The position numbers were made by a program, and so were the translations under genes. DNA of 11,313 nt from Lactobacillaceae bacterium. Its GTDB lineage: Bacteria > Bacillota > Bacilli > Lactobacillales > Lactobacillaceae. Positions 1 through 6,632 of the stretch are shown piece by piece (position 1 is the first letter of the stretch; every line of letters starts with the position of its first letter). Location: the NCBI GenBank assembly GCA_031261865.1, contig JAISIV010000068.1, positions 1-11,313 of the forward strand, in the 5' to 3' direction. Below the pieces are notes generated by a model. That model did no database searches. It saw only the letters and a list, made by a program, of their open reading frames with translations, and was not told where the DNA came from.

Positions 1-1593
1 ATATTCTTTTTCAGTGAAAGTAAACCCGCCTCTTCTTGCTCTAATGACAGCTCTTAGACTCGGATGGGGATTAAAAATAAAAGAAGCATTTTGGTTGTCA
101 GTAGCCATCTTAAGCATTAAATCTTTTACTTCTAAAAACGCGCCAAATTTAAACCAATCATCACCAACAGAATGATGAGCCATCCAAATAATTTTTTTAA
201 GAAAGGTATTTTTTGGCCATTTTGGTTTAGTGTGCCAAATTTCAATAGCCTTGATCGAACCGACTGGCTGATAGGTTTCTTGAGAAATGAAAGTTTTTTG
301 GAGTTCCTGCTTTTCCTCATTTGAAAGCGGAAATGCCACAAAATATTTCCAAACATCTTCATAAACCGGATCAATTTCTAAGAAATTATCGTGAATTCCT
401 TTGATGAAATTTTCAGTAATAACATACGGAATAATCGCTACTCGAGTCCACGAAAGATTTTTTAAGGCAAATAACGGGTTAAAGTCCCCGTCCCACTCGG
501 ATTGTCTAAAAACAACATCTGGTTGCCATTCTCTTAAATGGTTATAAATGTATTCAGGCGTATAATCCAAATTTAAATGCGGAATTTCTAGCCGATTGAG
601 GAAATCGGCCACCTTTTTATTAGTTCCCGGCTGTCTGACAGTTGAAAACCAACGGTCAACAGCAATCACTCTCATTTCAAAACGATCGTCATCTCCCATC
701 CTTTGAATCAGAGATAAGGTAGAAGCTACAGTTTCTACAGCATTCAAAATAAAGGCGACACGGATTTTGCGGTGTTTTTTTAAGAGGTAACTTTCGTCTA
801 ATTTGTTGGCCTCATATTTATTCGAAAAGTCAGTCAGAACATTTTGGAAATCACTAGCAGTAAAAGGCTTTTCTTGCGTAACTAAAAACTCAGAATTCGA
901 ACGTTGTCTTAAAAGGTGTTCAACTTTTTCATCGGGTAAAAAACGCCCCCTTATATTTAAAAGCGGACCCTCGAATTCGGCATCTGCGACATTAAAAACA
1001 GTTTTAATTTCTTTATCTTTTCCCAGAATATTTAATACGGTGTTGTCAATTTCCCAGAAGTTTTCATTCGATGTTGTTTTCCCAAAATCAATGGTGCCAT
1101 CGGCTTTAAAAATCATTTTCGAAGTAATTGGCTTTGGGTCTAAATTGTTTATGAATTCGAACACGCCATCAACTAGGGCGGTCTTAATTTTCTCTAGTGA
1201 AGGTCTAATATTTGCGAGACGATTTTTTATTTCCGTGGTTGATATTTCTGGCGTTCTGGGCAAATAAGTGACAGCCGTGATATCTTTTAAATCATCGAAC
1301 TTACCTTCCCAATCATTCCCCATCACTAATTCATCGATTTGATATTCTGAAATATCTGAACGTTTTTGTTCCCAGTTGTTTTCTGGAATTACTAGATCAA
1401 CAAAACTAAGAGCTTCTAACATCTCTTTTCTATCTTGGTATGAGTAATAAGCATTCTTACCTTTTTGAGCATTGAACTCATCGGTCGATAATCCAACAAC
1501 TAAATAATCGCCATGTTCTTTAGCTCGCTTAAGTAATTTAATGTGTCCGGGATGGAGTAAATCGAATGTGCCATAGGTGATTACTTTTGTCAT
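1..1593 (-). CDS. TagD-like cytidylyltransferase fused to a TagF/TagB-like polymer transferase (3' end cut by window)
   Basis: The reading frame opens at ATG 1593 and stays open to position 1, giving 531 visible residues with the C terminus missing. Residues 1-125 match glycerol-3-phosphate cytidylyltransferase (TagD/TarD): the nucleotide-binding HPGH at 14-17 after GTFDLL, and RTPEISTTEIK at 113-123. This domain would make CDP-glycerol from CTP and glycerol-3-phosphate. Residues about 150-240 form a separate segment (FKADGTIDFG, then NENFW at 176-180) of a kind I associate with polysaccharide transferases. Residues about 275-531 resemble CDP-glycerol glycerophosphotransferases of GT-B fold: IIWMAHHS ends at 475, where relatives usually have PHHS, and NPHPSLR starts at 508. 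By inference one protein makes and uses an activated polyol phosphate for a teichoic-acid-like polymer. An AGAGG lies about 11 bases before the ATG. The cytidylyltransferase call is firm; the exact substrate and polymer are not. Confidence 0.85.
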   Translation of the reverse strand, partial: MTKVITYGTFDLLHPGHIKLLKRAKEHGDYLVVGLSTDEFNAQKGKNAYYSYQDRKEMLEALSFVDLVIPENNWEQKRSDISEYQIDELVMGNDWEGKFDDLKDITAVTYLPRTPEISTTEIKNRLANIRPSLEKIKTALVDGVFEFINNLDPKPITSKMIFKADGTIDFGKTTSNENFWEIDNTVLNILGKDKEIKTVFNVADAEFEGPLLNIRGRFLPDEKVEHLLRQRSNSEFLVTQEKPFTASDFQNVLTDFSNKYEANKLDESYLLKKHRKIRVAFILNAVETVASTLSLIQRMGDDDRFEMRVIAVDRWFSTVRQPGTNKKVADFLNRLEIPHLNLDYTPEYIYNHLREWQPDVVFRQSEWDGDFNPLFALKNLSWTRVAIIPYVITENFIKGIHDNFLEIDPVYEDVWKYFVAFPLSNEEKQELQKTFISQETYQPVGSIKAIEIWHTKPKWPKNTFLKKIIWMAHHSVGDDWFKFGAFLEVKDLMLKMATDNQNASFIFNPHPSLRAVIRARRGGFTFTEKEY

Positions 1594-1618
1594 TTAGTTA
1601 AAAACCTCTAATTCTATA

Positions 1619-1654
1619 TAAACAAAAATCAAGCACCATGAAAAGGTGCTTGAT
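1619..1654 (-). terminator. Rho-independent terminator after the MFS gene
   Basis: A perfect 10-bp stem (1628-1637 with 1645-1654, arm ATCAAGCACC) with a 7-base loop is followed on the minus strand by a T-rich tract, TTTTTGTTT. It lies 17 bases past the stop of the MFS gene and 35 bases before the start of the cytidylyltransferase fusion, so it should separate the two transcripts. I see no clear -35/-10 pair for the fusion gene in the short remaining gap. Confidence 0.88.
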
Positions 1655-1670
1655 GAATTGATTATAATTT

Positions 1671-3137
1671 TTAGTTTTGCTTTAGATTTTTGTTGGGTAA
1701 ATTATTAATGATGATAGCCACTAAAACTAATATAGCAGCGACCCAAAAAATATTGTGCAATCCAAAGGCCATGATATCTCTTAAGGGCTGGATGTGAGAC
1801 ATTGGCAATGATTTAGCAGTTTTAGGATCAACAAGCTTGTTTAACTCGTTGAATTTTAATCCTTTGTTTTTGGCAATTTGACCCATCATCGAGATATTTA
1901 GTAAAACTCCATAAACGCTAGTCATAATCGTTTGAGCTAAGGCTCGCACTAGATTATTAAAAGAAGTAGCCATCCCAACTTGATTCTTTGGAACAGCTTG
2001 TTGGACAACAACAGTTGTAGTCGTAACAACGGCTCCCATTGAAAGACCGAAAATCAAACCAGAAATTAAGAATAACGGAAATGGTGATTGTCCAGGCACA
2101 ACGGCTAAGAATATTGCATAGCCTAAGCCGACAATAAGACCGCCGTTGAAAAGAATTTTGAAATTGTATTTAGCGATAATTTTTCCGGAGTAATACGCAC
2201 CAAGCATCCAAACAACAGAACTAGGTGTAACGACGAAACCGGCTAATGCAGGCTCAACTCCATTCAAAGCTTGCATCCAAGTAGGCATATAAACGTTGTA
2301 AGCAATGATATATCCTGCCACTAAACCAGCGATTAAATTAGCTCTGGTGAAATCCGACGAATTAAACATTTTTAAATCAATCAATGGATCGACGGATTTG
2401 TTTTCCTGGTGGATGAAAAGAATCAACCCGATAATGGCTATAACTAATGAAATACCTGAGAAAATCAATTCAGATTGTCCTAAAAATTCAAATGTCATTA
2501 AGATAGCCACAATCAACAACGACATCCAAATAATTCCAAGCACATCTAGTTTGAAATCTTGATTTTCGATTGAATCCTTAAAGAAGAATAAGAGGATGAA
2601 AATAACGGCGATTCCAAAAGGAATATTGATGAAAAAGACCCAGTGCCACGATAGAACTTGAACTAAATAGCCACCAATCATTGGACCTACTAATGATGCA
2701 AAACCCCAAGCAGTAGAATTAAGTCCAAGAACGGCAGCTCTTCTTTCAGGCGGATAAATATCTGCAATAATCGTAAAAGCGACTGGCATTATTCCGCCCG
2801 CACCGATTCCTTGAATACCACGCCAGAAAATTAATAATTCCATAGATGACGATAATCCACTCATCGTAGATCCTACTAAGAAAATTAAAAGGCCAGCAAT
2901 CATTGTTGGTTTTCGTCCAATCACGTCGGAAAGCTTTCCGAAAATTGGGGTAGCAATAGTTTGAGTGAGCATGTAAATCGTGAAAACCCAGCTCATTAGT
3001 TTGATACCTTGTAAATCTCCCACAATCGTAGGCATCGCTGTCGAAACAACTGTACTTTCAACAGCAGACATAAAAGTTGCGATTAAAATAGCCGTTGTGA
3101 TTAAACCTAAATGTTTAGGTTTTTTAAACTCTTCCAT
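1671..3137 (-). CDS. DHA2-family MFS efflux transporter (14-TMS drug:H+ antiporter type)
   Basis: A 488-residue membrane protein with hydrophobic segments spread over its whole length, the size of 14-helix DHA2 (EmrB/QacA/LfrA-like) proton-driven exporters. Family marks are: the first-helix signature around E27 (VESTVVSTAMPTI, with Glu where many members have Asp); motif A, GKLSDVIGRK, at 67-76; motif B, RGIQGIGAG, at 106-114; and the antiporter motif GPMIGG at 151-156. Start choice: the frame extends eight codons upstream to a TTG at 3161, but AAGGAG lies six bases before the ATG at 3137, so that ATG is preferred. The gene stands alone between two terminators. No adjacent TetR/MarR regulator is visible, so the substrate cannot be inferred; toxic compounds or lipids are possible. 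The family call is secure and the cargo is unknown. Confidence 0.93.
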   Translation of the reverse strand: MEEFKKPKHLGLITTAILIATFMSAVESTVVSTAMPTIVGDLQGIKLMSWVFTIYMLTQTIATPIFGKLSDVIGRKPTMIAGLLIFLVGSTMSGLSSSMELLIFWRGIQGIGAGGIMPVAFTIIADIYPPERRAAVLGLNSTAWGFASLVGPMIGGYLVQVLSWHWVFFINIPFGIAVIFILLFFFKDSIENQDFKLDVLGIIWMSLLIVAILMTFEFLGQSELIFSGISLVIAIIGLILFIHQENKSVDPLIDLKMFNSSDFTRANLIAGLVAGYIIAYNVYMPTWMQALNGVEPALAGFVVTPSSVVWMLGAYYSGKIIAKYNFKILFNGGLIVGLGYAIFLAVVPGQSPFPLFLISGLIFGLSMGAVVTTTTVVVQQAVPKNQVGMATSFNNLVRALAQTIMTSVYGVLLNISMMGQIAKNKGLKFNELNKLVDPKTAKSLPMSHIQPLRDIMAFGLHNIFWVAAILVLVAIIINNLPNKNLKQN

Positions 3138-3143
3138 AATTTT

Positions 3144-3149
3144 CTCCTT
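3144..3149 (-). promoter_or_regulatory. Shine-Dalgarno site fixing the MFS start
   Basis: AAGGAG on the minus strand with a 6-base spacer to ATG 3137. It decides against the TTG at 3161, which has only hairpin and T-tract sequence before it. Confidence 0.85.
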
Positions 3150-3161
3150 AATCTTGTGCAA

Positions 3162-3188
3162 AATAAAAACCGCTTGACATCTGCGGTT
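3162..3188 (-). terminator. Hairpin terminator between the glycosyltransferase operon and the MFS gene
   Basis: A six-base-pair stem (3168-3173 with 3183-3188, AACCGC/GCGGTT) with a 9-base loop is followed on the minus strand by TTTATTTT. It starts just past the stop of the 87-residue protein gene and ends about 25 bases before the MFS start codon. The stem is short, so termination may be partial, and the hairpin would lie in the leader of any transcript reading into the MFS gene. Confidence 0.65.
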
Positions 3189-3190
3189 CC

Positions 3191-3454
3191 TTATCCTTGA
3201 ATTAATATTTCAGCGTTTGCATTGATTGTTTTACACAACCATTCAGGCGTGTCGCCGACGATTTGATCAACCGGAACCAAACGCATAGCAATTTGATCAC
3301 CCACTGGTAACTTGCCTTCAGGAAGTGAGGCAACATAATCGTCTGCCACTTTTTGGGGGTCCATTTGTGTGTTTTCACTCCTGCGAGTGGCGATTACTTG
3401 AGTATTGCCATCAGAGTAGATATGCACAATAATATTCAAAAATTCTTTATCCAT
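3191..3454 (-). CDS. Small protein of unknown function, last gene of the DedA-Gtf3 operon
   Basis: An 87-residue protein that I do not recognise. It has no signal peptide or membrane segment and looks like a small cytoplasmic alpha/beta protein. A strand-like start (LNIIVHIYSDGNTQVIATRR without gaps) is followed by a charged middle and a C terminus containing EWLCKTINANAEILIQG with a single Cys. It starts at ATG 3454, 21 bases after the stop of the second glycosyltransferase. A purine-rich GAGAGAGA lies about 12 bases upstream, a rather distant ribosome site. Spacing and direction place it in the same operon, and the hairpin terminator follows directly, so a role with the glycosyltransferases is an inference from position only. 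Confidence 0.8.
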   Translation of the reverse strand: MDKEFLNIIVHIYSDGNTQVIATRRSENTQMDPQKVADDYVASLPEGKLPVGDQIAMRLVPVDQIVGDTPEWLCKTINANAEILIQG

Positions 3455-3475
3455 ACTTGTTATTCTCTCTCAAAA

Positions 3476-4522
3476 TTATTTTAAAAACAACTTTTCAATA
3501 GCTTTTTCAATAATACGGCGAGTAAAGAAACCAGTAGTTAAGAGCTTTGAGATTTTTTCGACACTAGAAGCCATAGCGTCATACTGTGCTTGATCGACGT
3601 CATTGATGGCTTGATCGATTTGGTCAAGATCATCAACAACCAACCCCCAGTTATTCCTTTTGATTAACTCGGCCTGGGCTATATTACTTTTAACAACTAC
3701 TGGAATTCCGGAAGCTAAATACGTCGACAACTTATAAGTAGCATTAATAGTTGAATAATACTCAGCTTGGATACCCGTAACGGAGCTTTCTTGAACAACT
3801 AACTCTTGGTTCGACATCCAAACTAAACCGAAACCAGAATTTAAACGATAAGGAATTTCATCCGCTTCCAAGGAACCTTTGTAGGCAATAATCGGATTAT
3901 TCTTTGATAAATCTTCAGCTTGAGATTTAAAAGTGTCCAATATAAATAAATCTAAAGGTGTTGAATTTTGCCACTGATACAAAAATGGACTCTTCTCTAA
4001 AGTACCGGAGGTTAAAGTTAATTTACGCTCGAAGATTGGTTTTTGGTAAGGTGCCTTACTTAGATAATCAAACAACTCTAAAACAATAATTTCAGAAGTA
4101 ATACCTTCTCTTATCATTCTGGCTTTCATAGCTTCGGTGTGGGCAATGATTACATCGAACTCATTAAAGAAGTTTACGGTCGCAATATACAAAGGGACTA
4201 AATCTGGGCCGAACAAATACTCTTGAATATCATGCAAAAATAAAACCGTATGCGCTCCATACGCTTTAACTTTTTGCACTAAGGCCAAATTGAACAACGG
4301 TTGATTAAGCCATTGCATATATTGAAAAACGAAAGTGTCGCCTTGTTTTATAGAAGCGACAATCCCGTCCATACGCGGATTTAATTGAGCGGCCGTTTCT
4401 GGAGTATTGTAATGATAAAGACCAACTTGGTTACCATGAAAATCTTGAGTGATGACTTTAGTGATGTCATCCATAGCTTTCCAGCTAAATTTTCCGGTCG
4501 GTTGAGTAATGTGAATTGTCAT
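3476..4522 (-). CDS. Gtf3-like glycosyltransferase (second paralogue)
   Basis: A 348-residue cytoplasmic glycosyltransferase of the Gtf3 type (GT-B fold), the family whose streptococcal member adds glucose to GlcNAc-modified serine-rich adhesins; lactobacillar relatives are often annotated as beta-1,6-galactofuranosyltransferases. Visible marks are: N-terminal IHITQP; MDGI at 51-54 before a strand, FVFQY; HD at 97-98; IIAHTEAM at 125-132; SGFGLVW at 229-235; and the C-terminal nucleotide-sugar region with INATYKLSTYLASGIPVVV (259-277) and AQAELIK. Its ATG overlaps the stop of the preceding paralogue by one base (TAATG), with a strong GGAGGTG just upstream. It is clearly similar along its length to that paralogue. 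Donor and acceptor are not determined: protein O-glycan extension and wall-polymer decoration are both possible. Confidence 0.88.
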   Translation of the reverse strand: MTIHITQPTGKFSWKAMDDITKVITQDFHGNQVGLYHYNTPETAAQLNPRMDGIVASIKQGDTFVFQYMQWLNQPLFNLALVQKVKAYGAHTVLFLHDIQEYLFGPDLVPLYIATVNFFNEFDVIIAHTEAMKARMIREGITSEIIVLELFDYLSKAPYQKPIFERKLTLTSGTLEKSPFLYQWQNSTPLDLFILDTFKSQAEDLSKNNPIIAYKGSLEADEIPYRLNSGFGLVWMSNQELVVQESSVTGIQAEYYSTINATYKLSTYLASGIPVVVKSNIAQAELIKRNNWGLVVDDLDQIDQAINDVDQAQYDAMASSVEKISKLLTTGFFTRRIIEKAIEKLFLK

Positions 4523-5598
4523 TAAAATTCACCTCCTTCTACCATTAACGCTTGCAAAGCTCTATCTACGGCTCGGATTGTAAAGAATCCATTGGTTACT
4601 AAGTCGTGGATGCTGTGAACGCTAGATGTCATTCTGGAATAATCTTCAGCAGTGACTTTTGATAGAACGTCGTCGATGTCTTCAATAGAATCAACTATTA
4701 ATCCAAGGTCGTTTTTCTTAATCATTTCGGCTTGAGCTAAATTACTCTTAACTATCAGCGGAATTCCAGCTGCGAAATAAGAAGAAATTTTATGGGCGGC
4801 ATTTATTTTTGAATAGTCCTCGCCTAAATCGCCAAGGATAACTGCTGGTTTCCCATTCGGCAACCAAGCTTTAATTGTTTGTTCCTCATTTTCGAACCAA
4901 ACAATTCCGAAACCTGAATGAATTTCAAATGGAATTAAATTGGAAGCTACTTGCCCTTTGTAAACGACATTTTTCCTATTTTCAAATTCGTACGGCACGG
5001 CTCTATTAGGAGCGTAAACATTTAATTGGTATTTCGAATTCCATTTATTAACAAATCCAGATTTATTTGGAGAACCGGTGACTAAAGTAATTTCCTTAGA
5101 GAATGTAGGTTCAACGTATTTAGCTTCTGTTAAATAGTCAAAGATACCTAGAGTGACAATTTTGGTTGTAACGCCGTCTCTAATCAACATTTTTTTCATC
5201 GGTTCTGTGTGAGCAACAATAGCATCAAAACGATTGAAATAATCAACACGCGTGGTGGCTAATTCTTGACCAGTTAAATAGCAGTCAACGTCGTGAATCC
5301 ACATGATAACTGTCGCTCCATAAGCTTTGGCTTTAGTCAATAACGCTTCGTGAAAAGTTCTAGAATTAAGCCATTCAGCATATTGAATAATTAAAACGTC
5401 GCCACGTTCGATGCCGGCAATAATACCATCCATACGTGGTTGTAATTGCTCGAAAGTTTCATCTGATTGATACTGATAAAGACCGATTTCATGACCACCG
5501 ATTTGCGTAATGGCTTCAGAAATGTCTTGCGTTGCCTTCCATAGACCACCTAAATTATTGTTGTTGTTTTTATATGGGCGAGTGATATGAATTTTCAA
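4522..5598 (-). CDS. Gtf3-like glycosyltransferase (first paralogue)
   Basis: A 358-residue paralogue of the next gene, same GT-B/Gtf3 type. Shared landmarks are IHITRP at the N terminus, MDGIIAGIERGD at 56-67, IHDVD at 101-105, AIVAHTEPMKK at 126-136, SGFGIVW at 228-234, and INAAHKISSYFAAGIPLIV at 265-283 followed by AQAEMIKKN. It differs by an Asn run at 11-15 and an extra loop at about 243-262. The start is a TTG at 5598. It is preferred because it begins the conserved KIHITRP, has GAGG nine bases upstream, and overlaps the DedA stop by four bases (TTGA); no ATG lies nearby. Two non-identical copies in tandem suggest successive sugar additions or a heteromeric enzyme, which is inference. 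Confidence 0.88.
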   Translation of the reverse strand: MKIHITRPYKNNNNNLGGLWKATQDISEAITQIGGHEIGLYQYQSDETFEQLQPRMDGIIAGIERGDVLIIQYAEWLNSRTFHEALLTKAKAYGATVIMWIHDVDCYLTGQELATTRVDYFNRFDAIVAHTEPMKKMLIRDGVTTKIVTLGIFDYLTEAKYVEPTFSKEITLVTGSPNKSGFVNKWNSKYQLNVYAPNRAVPYEFENRKNVVYKGQVASNLIPFEIHSGFGIVWFENEEQTIKAWLPNGKPAVILGDLGEDYSKINAAHKISSYFAAGIPLIVKSNLAQAEMIKKNDLGLIVDSIEDIDDVLSKVTAEDYSRMTSSVHSIHDLVTNGFFTIRAVDRALQALMVEGGEF

Positions 5599-6248
5599 GA
5601 TTGTTTTCCTCTAATTTTTGAACTAATCAAACCAATTGCAGCTGGCAATAATGAGACGAGGACAACTCCAATAATAATGGCCGAGAAATGTTCTTTGATT
5701 ACCGGAATGTTACCGAATAAATATCCAGCGCCAACTCCTATTAATGACCAAGAAGTAGTAGCAATTAAAGACAAACTAAAAAACTTGCGCCACTCATACC
5801 CTGAAACGGCAGAAACGAATGGGGCGAAAGTTCTAATAATAGGGATGTAGCGAGAAAAAATAATAGCCGGCGTGCCGTGTTTTTCAAAGAAAGCTTCAGT
5901 GTCTTTGAGATATTCGGGTTTTATAAATTTGGTCAATTTTTTATGTTTGAAAATTTCTTCGCCAACAAAATGGCCTATCGCGAAATTCAAGTTATCGCCA
6001 AAAAGAGAAGCAAGAAAGAATCCGAAAAATAAAATCCAGACATTTAAATCATTTGAGGCAGCAGCAATTGCCCCAGAAGCGAAAAGTAAAGAATCTCCCG
6101 GCAAAAACGGAAGTACGACAGCGCCAGTCTCTATAAAAATAATCCCAAACATCAATAGATAACTAGTCGAACCTAAGTCGTGGACAATCTGTAGTAAATG
6201 AGAATCGATATGCAAAATAAAATCGATTAGAAAATTAATAACTGACAT
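5595..6248 (-). CDS. DedA-family membrane protein (likely undecaprenyl-phosphate translocase type)
   Basis: A 217-residue polytopic membrane protein with all the DedA (SNARE-associated/VTT) marks: membrane-embedded FIETG with E40, LPGDSLLFASGA from 49, GDNLNFAIG at 84-92, FFEKHG at 120-125, and the arginine motif FSRYIPIIRTFAP at 131-143. Some DedA proteins, such as Bacillus UptA, are known to return the lipid carrier undecaprenyl phosphate to the inner leaflet; others affect phosphatidylethanolamine distribution or proton-linked homeostasis. Its ATG shares one base with the stop of the small upstream gene (TAATG), and its stop overlaps the start of the first glycosyltransferase. Only a weak AGAAG precedes the ATG, so translation probably depends on coupling. 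Carrier recycling would fit the envelope glycosyltransferases beside it, but the lipid substrate is inferred. Confidence 0.92.
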   Translation of the reverse strand: MSVINFLIDFILHIDSHLLQIVHDLGSTSYLLMFGIIFIETGAVVLPFLPGDSLLFASGAIAAASNDLNVWILFFGFFLASLFGDNLNFAIGHFVGEEIFKHKKLTKFIKPEYLKDTEAFFEKHGTPAIIFSRYIPIIRTFAPFVSAVSGYEWRKFFSLSLIATTSWSLIGVGAGYLFGNIPVIKEHFSAIIIGVVLVSLLPAAIGLISSKIRGKQS

Positions 6249-6508
6249 TACTTCTTTTCGAGAACTTTCTGCACTTGATTTTGAATAAGTTGGGACAATT
6301 GATTAACTAATGTAGGATTTTCACTACCTACTAATTCGATTAAACGTTGGTTTAAAGTTTTACCACTGTTAACTTTTCCAGGTTTCAAATTGTCACCATT
6401 TTGCCCGAAGCACTCCTCATCCAAAAGTAGGTTTTTTAATTGACGAATAAGTTGTGGATTGTCACCAACTAGATTTTGAAATTGTTGTTGCATTGAAACT
6501 GTGGCCAT
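6248..6508 (-). CDS. Small cytoplasmic protein with a duplicated helical motif, first gene of the operon
   Basis: An 86-residue, Gln/Asn/Leu-rich protein that I do not recognise. It carries an internal repeat: NLVGDNPQLIRQLKNLL (12-28) and ELVGSENPTLVNQLSQLI (58-75) share the pattern LVG-(x)-NP-x-L-x-x-QL-x-x-L(I/L). The two lie either side of a Gly/Asn/Lys-rich linker with one Cys. This suggests two similar helical hairpins. No signal peptide or membrane helix is seen. The start at 6508 is chosen because GGAGG ends five bases before it; the frame also holds an ATG at 6520, which overlaps that ribosome site. It heads the operon and its stop overlaps the DedA start by one base. A -10-like TATAAA lies at 6556-6551, but I cannot pair it with a convincing -35. 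Confidence 0.82.
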   Translation of the reverse strand: MATVSMQQQFQNLVGDNPQLIRQLKNLLLDEECFGQNGDNLKPGKVNSGKTLNQRLIELVGSENPTLVNQLSQLIQNQVQKVLEKK

Positions 6509-6513
6509 TTTTT

Positions 6514-6518
6514 CCTCC
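6514..6518 (-). promoter_or_regulatory. Shine-Dalgarno site fixing the start at 6508
   Basis: GGAGG on the minus strand, five A residues before ATG 6508. The in-frame ATG at 6520 runs into this site, so it is unlikely to be the start. Confidence 0.8.
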
Positions 6519-6586
6519 ATGGTTGAAATTAGATACATTCCATTTTACCTTTTATAGATTCAGGGACTTTTTAAGCCTCCGTTTAA

Positions 6587-6619
6587 AACAAAAAAACACT
6601 TCTCGAATTGGAGAAGTGT
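6587..6619 (-). terminator. Rho-independent terminator after glmS
   Basis: A perfect 9-bp stem (6596-6604 with 6611-6619, ACACTTCTC/GAGAAGTGT) with a 6-base loop is followed on the minus strand by a run of seven T and a further T-rich stretch. It lies 14 bases beyond the glmS stop and separates glmS from the DedA-Gtf3 operon. Confidence 0.92.
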
Positions 6620-6632
6620 CTATCGATATTGA

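Noticed and set aside
132..374. 80-codon open frame on the minus strand in a second frame
   Set aside because: It overlaps the fusion gene in a different frame of the same strand, starts at TTG and has no recognisable content. The fusion frame holds the NPHP and AHHS motifs here.
803..1267. 154-codon open frame on the plus strand
   Set aside because: It lies wholly inside the cytidylyltransferase-transferase fusion gene on the other strand, which has recognisable motifs. The translation shows no family features and no convincing ribosome site.
5587..6162. Two plus-strand open frames opposite the DedA gene, and similar ones opposite the MFS, glmS and DUF4097 genes
   Set aside because: They are antisense shadows of well-supported genes and show no independent motifs.
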